A model generated the notes under the pieces. That model saw only the letters and a program-made list of their open reading frames with translations. It was not told where the DNA came from and made no database searches. Below are positions 56,652 through 64,000 of a stretch of DNA of 64,000 nucleotides, one piece after another. This stretch comes from Stakelama flava (GTDB taxonomy: Bacteria; Pseudomonadota; Alphaproteobacteria; Sphingomonadales; Sphingomonadaceae). A program made the translations under genes and the position numbers. The stretch lies in contig NZ_JAHWZX010000008.1 of NCBI RefSeq assembly GCF_019351405.1, positions 101,305 through 165,304 on the forward strand, read 5' to 3'. How positions within the stretch are numbered: position 1 is the first letter of the stretch; the number at the start of each line of letters is the position of its first letter.

Positions 56652-57368
56652 ATGAGCGAGCGAAAGGACCGGCGCGGCATCTATCGCCACCGGCTCGCCA
56701 CGCGGCTCTGGCATTGGGTCACCGCAGCGACGATATTCGTGATGCTGGGATCGGGACTGATGATCCTGAACGCGCATCCGCACCTGTATTGGGGTCAGTA
56801 TGGCGCGAATTTCGACCATCCGTGGATCAGCTTTTCGCGCTTTCCCGGATGGATGACGATCCCGTCCACCTATAATCTGGCGCTCGCCCGGCGCTGGCAC
56901 CTGACCTTCGCGCTGCTGCTCGCCTTCGCGCTGCTCGCCTTCATGATCGCAAGCCTGATCAACCGCCATTTCCAGCGCGACCTGCGCGTGGCTCCGCGCG
57001 AACTGGCGCCGGGGCATTTATGGTGCGACCTGAAGGCGCATCTCGCCTTTCGCTTTCACGATCCTGCCCGGCCGGGTGCCTTCAACACGCTGCAGAAACT
57101 GTCCTATGTCGCGGTCATCTTCGTGCTGCTTCCGCTCATCATCGGTACAGGACTCACCATGTCGCCGGGGATCAACGCCGCCTGGCCGTGGCTGCTCGAC
57201 CTGTTCGGGGGGCGGCAGTCGGCACGATCGATCCATTTCATCACCGCGACGCTGATCGTTGCGTTCATCATCGTCCACCTGACGCTGGTCATCCTTGCCG
57301 GTCCGCTGGGCGAGATACGATCGATGATCACCGGCTGGTGGCGGGTGCCCGCGGGAGACGGCGAATGA
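56652..57368 (+). CDS. Cytochrome b561-type membrane subunit
   Basis: A 238-residue four-helix cytochrome b. Probable haem ligands are the His of RLWHWVTAAT, the His of ARRWHLTFALLL, and those of IHFITATLIVAFIIVHLTLV. GGAGAAGGC precedes the ATG. It overlaps the molybdoenzyme gene by four bases and would move electrons between the quinone pool and that enzyme, in the manner of YedZ/MsrQ or other cytochrome b561 partners. Confidence 0.87.
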   Translation: MSERKDRRGIYRHRLATRLWHWVTAATIFVMLGSGLMILNAHPHLYWGQYGANFDHPWISFSRFPGWMTIPSTYNLALARRWHLTFALLLAFALLAFMIASLINRHFQRDLRVAPRELAPGHLWCDLKAHLAFRFHDPARPGAFNTLQKLSYVAVIFVLLPLIIGTGLTMSPGINAAWPWLLDLFGGRQSARSIHFITATLIVAFIIVHLTLVILAGPLGEIRSMITGWWRVPAGDGE

Positions 57369-58132
57369 CGAAGCTGATCACACGCCGGCACGCGGCCGGC
57401 GGGCTGATCCTCGGTGCGGGCGGGCTGCTTTCGGGCTGCGATGCACTGGGCGACAACCAGACATTCCGCAAGGTTATCTATTCGGGCGACGGCATCAATC
57501 GCCGGCTGCAACGACTGGTGAGCGATCGAGGCGCGCTCGCCCGCGAATATTCCCCGCGCGAAATGTCGCCGCGCTTCCGCACCAACGGCACGCGCGATCC
57601 CACGAACCCGGAATATACGGCGCTGGCGAAGGGTGGTTTCGCGAACTGGAAACTAACGGTCGACGGGCTGGTGGAACGTCCGCTTGCCATCAGTCTGAAC
57701 CAGTTGCGTTCGATGCCCGCGCGCTCCCAGATTACGCGGCATGACTGTGTCGAGGGGTGGAGCGCGATCGGCAAATGGACCGGGCCGCGCCTGTCGCTGA
57801 TCCTCGACATGGCGCGCTTGAAACCGGCGGCCCGATACATCATTTTCCATTGCGCCGACGCGTATCGCGGGGGCACCGAACCTTATTATGAATCGATCGA
57901 CCTGATCGATTCTTTCCACCCCCAGACGATTCTCGCCTGGGCTATGAACGATTCTCCGCTGTCGATCGGGCATGGCGCGCCGGTGCGGCTGCGGGTGGAG
58001 CGACAATTGGGCTACAAGCACGCCAAATATGTCATGCGGATAGAGGCGGTTGCCTCGCTCGACCATATCCGCGGCGGCAAGGGCGGCCTGTGGGAGGACA
58101 TGGCAGGATATGACTGGTACGCCGGAATCTAG
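57365..58132 (+). CDS. Sulfite-oxidase-family molybdoenzyme, predicted Tat lipoprotein
   Basis: A 255-residue protein of the SUOX/YedY (MsrP-like) fold. The N-terminus has both a twin-arginine (Arg7-Arg8 in ITRRHAAGG) and a lipobox (LLSGC, Cys25), so it is likely exported folded with its cofactor and then lipidated. The molybdenum ligand is Cys128 in TRHDCVEGWSAIGKW. Other family blocks are LRSMPARSQIT, FHCADAYRGGTEPYYESID and GAPVRLRVERQLGYKHAKYV. The substrate is not known; sulfoxide reduction or sulfite oxidation are both possible. Confidence 0.88.
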   Translation: MTKLITRRHAAGGLILGAGGLLSGCDALGDNQTFRKVIYSGDGINRRLQRLVSDRGALAREYSPREMSPRFRTNGTRDPTNPEYTALAKGGFANWKLTVDGLVERPLAISLNQLRSMPARSQITRHDCVEGWSAIGKWTGPRLSLILDMARLKPAARYIIFHCADAYRGGTEPYYESIDLIDSFHPQTILAWAMNDSPLSIGHGAPVRLRVERQLGYKHAKYVMRIEAVASLDHIRGGKGGLWEDMAGYDWYAGI

Positions 58133-58181
58133 GCATCGGAACGGGCTGGAAACGTTCGGGCGAAAGGGGTAATCGCACGAC

Positions 58182-59444
58182 ATGGCTCTGATCGATCGAT
58201 TTCTTGAACGCATGGTCAAGCGCGGTGAGTTGACCGTTCAATTTCCCAACGGCAGGCAGCGCACTTTCGGCAGCCCCGACCCGGTTCTGAGGCCGGTCAC
58301 CCTGCACATCACCGATCGCAAGGTACTTTCGCGGATAGTGGCCGACCCTGCGCTGGGCGCGGCCGAAGGCTATATGGACGGTAAGCTGAAAGTGACTCGC
58401 GGGGACATTCGCGACCTTGTCGTGCTTGCCCGGATCAACAGCACCTGGGAGCATAAGCGCAGCGCGCTGAACGCCAGCATGTCGCGCAAGCTGCTCAACG
58501 GCATCGCGCACCGTATTCAAAGCCATAATGCGGCGCGGACGTCGAAACAGAATGTCGCGCATCATTACGACCTGTCCGACCGGCTCTACGATCTTTTCCT
58601 CGATACCGACCGGCAATATAGCTGCGCCTACTGGATCGATCCCGACAATGAATCGCTCGAACAGGCGCAACTCGACAAAAAAGCCCATATCGCCGCCAAA
58701 CTGTATCTGAAGCCGGGTATGAAGGTGCTCGACATCGGCTGCGGCTGGGGCGGAATGGCGCTTTACCTGCACGAAAAATTCGGCGTCGACGTGCTCGGCG
58801 TGACGTTGAGCGAGGAGCAGATCAAGGTCGCGCGGCGCCGTGCCGAGGAAGCCGGCGTTTCCGATCATGTAAAGTTCGAGATCATCGATTATCGCGATAT
58901 CGACGGCAAGTTCGACCGGATCGTTTCGGTCGGCATGTTCGAACATGTCGGCACGCCGCAATATCCGGTGTTTTTCAGCAAATGTCGCGAACTGCTGAAC
59001 GATGACGGCGTGATGCTGATCCACACGATCGGCCGGATGGGCCCGCCCACCGTTACCGACAGCTTTACGCTGAAATACATCTTTCCCGGCGGTTATATCC
59101 CCGCCCTGTCGGAGATGATCGCGCCGAACGAACCCAATTACATGTTCGTCACCGATGTCGAAGTGCTTCGCCTGCACTACGCCTATACGCTGAAAAGCTG
59201 GTATGATCGCACCGTCGCGGCGAAGGATGCGATCATCGACCTGTATGACGAACGCTTCTACCGCATGTGGCTCTTCTATCTCGCCGGGGCTGAAACCGCG
59301 TTCCGGTACGGCGACCTGGTCAATTTCCAGGTGCAATATGCCCGCGATCGCAACACCCTGCCGATCACGCGCGACTACATGCTGGAAACCGAAGCGTCGT
59401 TGAATCAGGCCGTACCAACGGCGCGGCATCAGGCGGCCGAATAG
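58182..59444 (+). CDS. cfa: Cyclopropane-fatty-acyl-phospholipid synthase
   Basis: SAM-dependent enzyme that adds a methylene bridge across unsaturated acyl chains of membrane phospholipids. Of 420 residues, the N-terminal lipid-binding part is about 1-120. It is followed by NVAHHYDLSDRLYDLFLD, SCAYW, the SAM loop VLDIGCGWGGMALYL (182-196), VGMFEHVG and RIGRMGPP-like blocks, plus FPGGYIPALSEM with its catalytic-region residues. A terminator follows 8 bp after the stop. Confidence 0.94.
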   Translation: MALIDRFLERMVKRGELTVQFPNGRQRTFGSPDPVLRPVTLHITDRKVLSRIVADPALGAAEGYMDGKLKVTRGDIRDLVVLARINSTWEHKRSALNASMSRKLLNGIAHRIQSHNAARTSKQNVAHHYDLSDRLYDLFLDTDRQYSCAYWIDPDNESLEQAQLDKKAHIAAKLYLKPGMKVLDIGCGWGGMALYLHEKFGVDVLGVTLSEEQIKVARRRAEEAGVSDHVKFEIIDYRDIDGKFDRIVSVGMFEHVGTPQYPVFFSKCRELLNDDGVMLIHTIGRMGPPTVTDSFTLKYIFPGGYIPALSEMIAPNEPNYMFVTDVEVLRLHYAYTLKSWYDRTVAAKDAIIDLYDERFYRMWLFYLAGAETAFRYGDLVNFQVQYARDRNTLPITRDYMLETEASLNQAVPTARHQAAE

Positions 59445-59451
59445 CAACCGG

Positions 59452-59475
59452 GCGGGGCCGCCGGTCCCGCCTTTT
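59452..59475 (+). terminator. Rho-independent terminator after cfa
   Basis: A 6-bp GC stem, GGCGGG paired with CCCGCC, with a nine-base loop is followed by TTTT. Confidence 0.7.
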
Positions 59476-59537
59476 GCGGCTTCCCGTTCATCTGCGCGCT
59501 GTTCATTCGTATCGCGCGCCCATAAGGCGGAGCGGCC

Positions 59538-60875
59538 ATGACCGCTCGCCCGCTTTCCCGCAGCGCCATTTTCGCACAGGCCTGGCCCATCATATTGGGG
59601 CAGACCACGGTGCCGCTGGTCGGACTTGCCGATACGGTGGTGATCGGCCGCACCGGTGATGCCGCCGCACTTGCCGGCGTGGCGCTTGGCACCACGGTCA
59701 TCAACTTCCTGTTCTGGACCTTCGGCTTTTTGCGGATGGGAATGACCGGCATGACCGCGCAGGCACAGGGCGCGGATGACGAGGACGAAGTGCGCGCGAT
59801 GCTGATCCGCGGGCTGGTGCTTGGCCTCGCCATCGGAAGCGCGCTGTTCGTGCTGCAATGGCTGCTGATTCCGGCCGCCTTCGCGCTTCTGGCGGGCGGT
59901 GAGGCGATTGACGCGTCGGCAAAGGGCTATGTCGCCGCGCGCTTCTGGGGCGCGCCCGCCTCGCTTGCCGTTTTCGCGATCAATGGCTGGCTGCTCGGCC
60001 TGGGGCGCACCCGCGCGGCGCTGGTGCTTCAGATCGTCATGAATCTCATCAATGTCGTGCTTGATATCCTGTTCGTATGGAAGCTGGATATGGGCGCTGC
60101 CGGTGTCGGTCTGGGCACCGCGCTCGCAGAATGGTCGGCGCTGGTCACGGGACTCGTCATCGCGGCGCGGGTGCTGGGGCCGGGTATGGCGCGCAGCATC
60201 GGCGAGCGGCGAAAGGAACTGTTCACCCGGCCCGCGCTGCGGCGGCTGTTCGCGGTGAATGCGAATATCATGATCCGAACGGTCGCACTGCTGATGATGT
60301 TCGCCTGGTTCGCCAATGCAGGCGCGCGACTGGGCACCGTTCCCCTCGCCGCGAATCAGGTGATGATGCAGTTCGTCAGCGTTTCGGCTTTCGTCCTGGA
60401 TGGGTTCGCCTTCACTGCCGAATCCCGGATCGGCGGCGCGATCGGGCGCGGATCGCGTGACGACTATCTGCGCGCGATCCGGCTGACGGGCGAATTCACA
60501 CTGGCCGCCGGATTGCTCTTCGCGGGCCTTTTCTTCACCTGCGGCGATGCCGTCATCGATATGGTCACCAACAATGAAGCGGTGCGCGATCAGGCTTCGG
60601 CGCTGCTTCCCCTCACCGCGCTGGTGCCGCTGATCGGCGCGCCCGCCTGGCTGTTCGACGGCATCTTCATCGGCGCGACGCGCGGGGCCTCGCTTCGCAA
60701 CGCTGCGCTGGTTTCGACATGCGCCTATATCCTCACCGATCTCGCGCTGCGGCCTGCCGGAGCGCAGGGCGTGTGGATCGCGCTGCTGGCGGGATACGGC
60801 TATCGCGCGCTGGCGCTCGGCTGCTATCTGCCCGCACTCACGCGAAGCATTGCGCAAGCGGACCGGGGGGCATAG
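59538..60875 (+). CDS. MATE-family exporter (DinF-like)
   Basis: A 445-residue twelve-helix multidrug/toxin exporter. The N-terminal block PIILGQTTVPLVGLADTVVIGRTGDAAALAGVALG, with an acidic residue in helix 1-2 (LADT), and the second-half VNANIMIRTVALLMMFAWFANAGARLG and GFAFTAESRIGGAIG blocks match the DinF branch. Coupling ion and substrates are unknown. argG starts 38 bp after it. Confidence 0.9.
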   Translation: MTARPLSRSAIFAQAWPIILGQTTVPLVGLADTVVIGRTGDAAALAGVALGTTVINFLFWTFGFLRMGMTGMTAQAQGADDEDEVRAMLIRGLVLGLAIGSALFVLQWLLIPAAFALLAGGEAIDASAKGYVAARFWGAPASLAVFAINGWLLGLGRTRAALVLQIVMNLINVVLDILFVWKLDMGAAGVGLGTALAEWSALVTGLVIAARVLGPGMARSIGERRKELFTRPALRRLFAVNANIMIRTVALLMMFAWFANAGARLGTVPLAANQVMMQFVSVSAFVLDGFAFTAESRIGGAIGRGSRDDYLRAIRLTGEFTLAAGLLFAGLFFTCGDAVIDMVTNNEAVRDQASALLPLTALVPLIGAPAWLFDGIFIGATRGASLRNAALVSTCAYILTDLALRPAGAQGVWIALLAGYGYRALALGCYLPALTRSIAQADRGA

Positions 60876-60913
60876 AGCGGCGCGCGGTGTTTGCTGCAGC
60901 GTGAAGGAACGAC

Positions 60914-62146
60914 ATGGCCGACAAGATCGATCGCCCGGATATCAAGAAAGTCGTGCTCGCCTATTCGGGCGGCCTCGACACGAGCGTGATCCTGAAATGG
61001 CTGCAAACCGAATATGGGTGCGAGGTTGTTACCTTCACCGCCGATCTGGGCCAGGGCGAGGAACTCGAACCGGCGCGCAAAAAGGCGGAACTCGCGGGCG
61101 TGAAGCCCGAACATATCTATATCGACGATCTGCGCGAAGAGTTTGTACGCGATTTCATCTTCCCGATGATGCGCGCCAATGCGCTGTATGAAGGGCTGTA
61201 TCTGCTCGGCACGTCGATCGCGCGCCCGCTGATTTCCAAACGGTTGATCGAAATCGCCGAAGAGGTCGGTGCCGACGCGGTCGCCCATGGCGCAACGGGC
61301 AAGGGCAATGACCAGGTCCGCTTCGAACTGTCGGCCTATGCCCTCAATCCTGACATCAAGGTCATCGCCCCGTGGCGCGAATGGGATCTGACCAGCCGCA
61401 CCGCGCTGATCGATTTCGCCGAAAAGCATCAGATTCAGGTGCCCAAGGACAAGCGCGGCGAAAGTCCCTTTTCGACCGATGCGAACCTTCTGCACACCAG
61501 CAGCGAGGGCAAGGTGCTGGAAGACCCGTGGGAGGAAGTGCCCGATTACGTCTTCTCGCGCACGGTGAACCCGGAAGACGCGCCCGACGAACCCGAAATC
61601 ATCACGATCGATTTCGAAAAGGGCGACGGCGTCGCGCTGAACGCGCAGGCGATGAGCCCGGCAAGCCTGCTCACCGCGCTCAACGACCTTGGCCGCAAGC
61701 ACGGCATCGGCCGGCTCGATCTGGTCGAGAACCGCTTTGTCGGCATGAAGAGCCGCGGCATGTACGAAACGCCGGGCGGCACGATCTATGCCGCCGCCCA
61801 TCGCGCGATCGAACAGGTCACGCTCGATCGCGGCGCAGCGCATCTGAAGGATGAACTGATGCCGCGCTATGCCGAACTGATCTATAACGGCTTCTGGTAC
61901 TCGCCCGAACGCGAAATGCTGCAGGCCGCGATCGACCATAGCCAGGAAAAGGTCGCCGGGACCGTTCGGCTGAAGCTTTACAAGGGCGGTATCCATATCA
62001 TCGGCCGTAAATCGCCCTATTCGCTCTACAGCGAAAAGGTGGTCACGTTCGAAGACGATGAAGGCGCCTATGATCAGCGCGACGCGGAAGGCTTTATCAA
62101 GCTGAACGCACTTCGCCTGCGCCTGCTCGGCCGCCGGGACGGATAA
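60914..62146 (+). CDS. argG: Argininosuccinate synthase
   Basis: Joins citrulline and aspartate using ATP in arginine synthesis. The 410-residue protein has the ATP pyrophosphatase loop [16 protein letters not shown] (from 16), [16 protein letters not shown], the substrate blocks APWREWDL and [14 protein letters not shown], and the C-terminal [17 protein letters not shown]. Length is typical for the bacterial class. Confidence 0.96.
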   Translation: MADKIDRPDIKKVVLAYSGGLDTSVILKWLQTEYGCEVVTFTADLGQGEELEPARKKAELAGVKPEHIYIDDLREEFVRDFIFPMMRANALYEGLYLLGTSIARPLISKRLIEIAEEVGADAVAHGATGKGNDQVRFELSAYALNPDIKVIAPWREWDLTSRTALIDFAEKHQIQVPKDKRGESPFSTDANLLHTSSEGKVLEDPWEEVPDYVFSRTVNPEDAPDEPEIITIDFEKGDGVALNAQAMSPASLLTALNDLGRKHGIGRLDLVENRFVGMKSRGMYETPGGTIYAAAHRAIEQVTLDRGAAHLKDELMPRYAELIYNGFWYSPEREMLQAAIDHSQEKVAGTVRLKLYKGGIHIIGRKSPYSLYSEKVVTFEDDEGAYDQRDAEGFIKLNALRLRLLGRRDG

Positions 62147-62227
62147 GCGGGCAGGCATCGGTCGCCGGAAGGATATATTAACCCTGTCGGTATAGGGTAT
62201 TGCTGCATTTTGGATGAGCAGCGCCCT

Positions 62228-62485
62228 ATGCCGACACAGTATCGTGAAATCAGAAGCGCCGCGCTGCTGATTGCGATCCTTTCGGTCTATTACGGCGCTG
62301 TTGTTGCGAGCGGCCGGGTAGCTTCGGATGAACTGATAAAGCTCAGCGCCGTTTATCTCGGCGGGGCGGCGGCGTTATGGGCGGTTCTCGGTCTCATCGG
62401 CCTTTTGGCAATGCTGGCACGTCATGGCATTCTTCCGACCGCCGGACAGCGCCCTCTCCTCCAGCACTTATTTTGCGATATCTGA
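62228..62485 (+). CDS. Small membrane protein of unknown function
   Basis: An 85-residue protein (ATG at 62228; a TTG at 62210 would add six residues) with two hydrophobic segments: SAALLIAILSVYYGAVVAS and YLGGAAALWAVLGLIGLLAML. No family is recognised. It is the last intact gene before the mobile DNA. Confidence 0.55.
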   Translation: MPTQYREIRSAALLIAILSVYYGAVVASGRVASDELIKLSAVYLGGAAALWAVLGLIGLLAMLARHGILPTAGQRPLLQHLFCDI

Positions 62486-62559
62486 ACGAACGTTGGCACC
62501 GTGACTATGCAACGTCACTGGTGCTGCCACCGATATTAATGGCATTGTGAGGTATTGGG

Positions 62560-63775
62560 TTGGACGGCTCCCAACGGCATCGCGATGTGCCAGGGTGATG
62601 TCGTTGTAGGACTCACACGATGGAACCGCCCATGGAACAGATTATCCGCATAGGCATGGACACGTCAAAGAACGTTTTTCAGCTGCATGGCGTCGATGGG
62701 GCGGACAGGCCGATCCTGCGCAAGAGGCTGAGGCGCCGGGAGATGATGCGATCTTTCGAGAAGCTGCTGCCGACCGTTGTCGCCATCGAGGCCTGCGGCA
62801 GCGCGCATCACTGGGCGCGCCTTCTCGGTTCATTCGGCCACGAGGTAAAGTTGATCGCGCCGCAGTTGGCGAAGCCCTACGTCAAGCGCGGCAAGAACGA
62901 TGCAGCGGATGCCGAAGCCCTGTGCGAGGCGATGAGCCGACCGACAATGCGGTTCGTGCCGGTAAGAGTGCCGACCAGCAGGCTGCGCTCATGCTTGTGG
63001 GCATGCGCACTAGGCTCATCAAGAAGCGCACCCAGCTTGCCAATGCGATCCGGGGCTTCGCTGCGGAATTCGGGATCGCCGCAGCAACGGGCATGTGCCG
63101 GATCGAGCCCCTGCTCGATCGCATAGCGGCTGACGAGCGCCTTCCTGAACTTGCGCGCGAACTGTTCGCGCTTCATGGCCAGGAGTACGCGCAGCTTCTG
63201 CACGAAATCGAGCGGGTCGAGGCGAAGGTTATGGAATGACATCGCAACGACGAATGCAGCCAGCGGCTCGCAAGGATTCCCGGCGTCGACCCGATCGGTG
63301 CATCCTTGCTGATGATGAAGGCTCCGGACCCGCGCATGTTCAAGTCCGGGCGAGACTTCGCAGCTTGGATCGGTTTGATGCCCAGAGATCATCCGACTGC
63401 TGGCAAGGTCAGGATCGGAGGCATCACACGATGTTGGCGATGAACTCTTGCGGAGCACGCTGGTGGTTGGAGCAACCGCCGTTCAGCATGCCCATCGCAC
63501 CGGAGGTAAGAATGCCTCGCCCTGGCTGCTGGGAATGCTCGAACGCAAGAAACCCAAGCTCGTTGCGGTTGCGTTCGTCAACAAGATCGCCTGGAAGCTA
63601 ATGGTGAGCGACCGAAGGACAGATCAGCCGTCCGCTGCAGCTGCATAAAGGATTGGCCAGACACGACGAGCAACGGCTGATGCTGTCGCGCTGAGCTGAT
63701 GCCGGATTTTGCAAGAGAAGAGCAGATGGTGCGATTGATCGAACCCAGGCGACATTCCATTGAGTAGCCCTATCA
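62560..63775 (+). mobile_element. IS110-family insertion sequence (IS1111-like), degenerate
   Basis: The region holds one broken DEDD-type transposase with non-coding flanks on both sides, and local base use differs from the preceding genes. IS110-type elements often lack long terminal repeats, and none are clear here, so both ends are approximate. The left flank includes GGGTGATGTCGTTGTAGGAC just before the transposase; the right flank runs to the next transposase remnant. Confidence 0.6.
62632..63648 (+). pseudogene. IS110-family transposase, broken by two frameshifts and a stop codon
   Basis: The three frames join to a protein of about 340 residues. The first part has the RuvC-like DEDD residues: IGMDTSKNVFQLHG, VAIEACGSAHHWAR and KRGKNDAADAEAL. 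Near 62963 one base appears lost (GTAAGAGT where GTCAAGAGT would keep frame). The second part runs SADQQAALMLVGMRTRLIKK to KVME, where TGA at 63237-63239 replaces an expected Trp codon. The third part has the Transposase_20 block IPGVDPIGASLLMM, then a second shift near 63435, then RSTLVVGATAVQHAHRTGGK to the stop at 63648. It cannot be active as read. Confidence 0.88.
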
Positions 63776-64000
63776 TTACAGTTGCAATTTGGTTGTGAGG
63801 TGAGCCGGTTTTGCTGCGGCTTGATGAACTCGCCTCCAGCATGACCAGGCGATGATGCAGGCAGGCTCGATCCGGCGTTGAGCGAGTTTGACGGCGATGC
63901 GCCGGACCTCCTGAACGGACCAGCGGATCAACTCCTGATGGCGGGCATCTTCGGTCTTTTTGGGGGCGTGGTGTTGTTGGCGCGGTATCGGACTACAGCC
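63776..64000 (-). CDS. Transposase C-terminus, cut by window edge
   Basis: The minus-strand frame is open from the window end to TAA at 63776-63778 and gives about 74 residues ending HLTTKLQL. The block IRWSVQEVRRIAVKLAQRRI, with a following IIAWSCWRRVHQAAAKPAHL, resembles the C-terminal end of IS4/IS701-type transposases. The rest lies outside the window, so the family is tentative. It suggests two different elements side by side. Confidence 0.6.
   Translation of the reverse strand, partial: GCSPIPRQQHHAPKKTEDARHQELIRWSVQEVRRIAVKLAQRRIEPACIIAWSCWRRVHQAAAKPAHLTTKLQL

Noticed and set aside
58032..60857. A 941-codon minus-strand frame opposite cfa and the MATE gene
   Set aside because: Runs through two well-supported genes and their intergenic terminator; composition is typical of an antisense shadow.

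Overview
The window is high-GC DNA from an alphaproteobacterium, most likely a sphingomonad (Sphingomonadaceae). This is inferred from gene content: a TonB-dependent receptor of the Caulobacter/Sphingomonas sugar type, an RNase E with a long Arg/Asp/Glu-rich tail, a hom-glpX pair, an uninterrupted prfB, and many short lipoproteins and cell-wall proteins. No rRNA, tRNA or CRISPR array was found. Genes are dense on both strands.

Left part, 1-28 kb: mostly housekeeping. It starts inside a family-5 uracil-DNA glycosylase, then thyA-folA, a stand-alone JAB/RadC-like protein, and a minus-strand series amidase > PBP1A > prfB > lipoprotein methyltransferase. Next come rne, an M48 protease, a DsbA-like protein, an ABC-2 exporter, a CPBP protease, hom-glpX, a 2OG-Fe(II) oxygenase and a drug exporter. 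A lipoprotein cluster follows, including two tandem paralogues, one fused to a MliC-like domain. Then come ppc and two tandem RlpA-like proteins.

Centre, about 28.4-44.8 kb: a compact arabinan / L-arabinose utilisation locus. Three operons encode an exported aldose 1-epimerase, an IlvD/EDD sugar-acid dehydratase and an SMP-30 lactonase (operon 1, +); GH127, GH51, a Gfo/Idh/MocA sugar dehydrogenase and an AraD1-type FAH-fold dehydratase (operon 2, -); and a TonB receptor, a GH43 lipoprotein and an FHS-type sugar/H+ symporter (operon 3, +). A FadR-type GntR regulator closes the block. Together they make a non-phosphorylative route: polymer > oligomer > L-arabinose > lactone > L-arabonate > 2-keto-3-deoxy-L-arabonate > alpha-ketoglutarate semialdehyde. 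The last dehydrogenase is not in the window. A 12-base core, TGTCTGAGTWAT, occurs once ahead of operon 1 and twice in the divergent promoter region of operons 2 and 3. It is the best candidate operator of the local regulator and the most interesting signal here.

Right part, 45-64 kb: gyrB, an SGNH-like hydrolase, a REP/MITE-like palindromic repeat beside the dnaN stop codon, dnaN, an outer-membrane beta-barrel protein, a histidine phosphatase, rlmN, an LprI-like protein, a TauE-like permease, a DUF2254 membrane protein, a flavin reductase, a cytochrome b / Tat-lipoprotein molybdoenzyme pair, cfa, a MATE exporter and argG. The last 1.5 kb is mobile DNA: an IS110-type element whose transposase carries two frameshifts and a stop codon, and the 3' end of a second transposase cut by the window edge.
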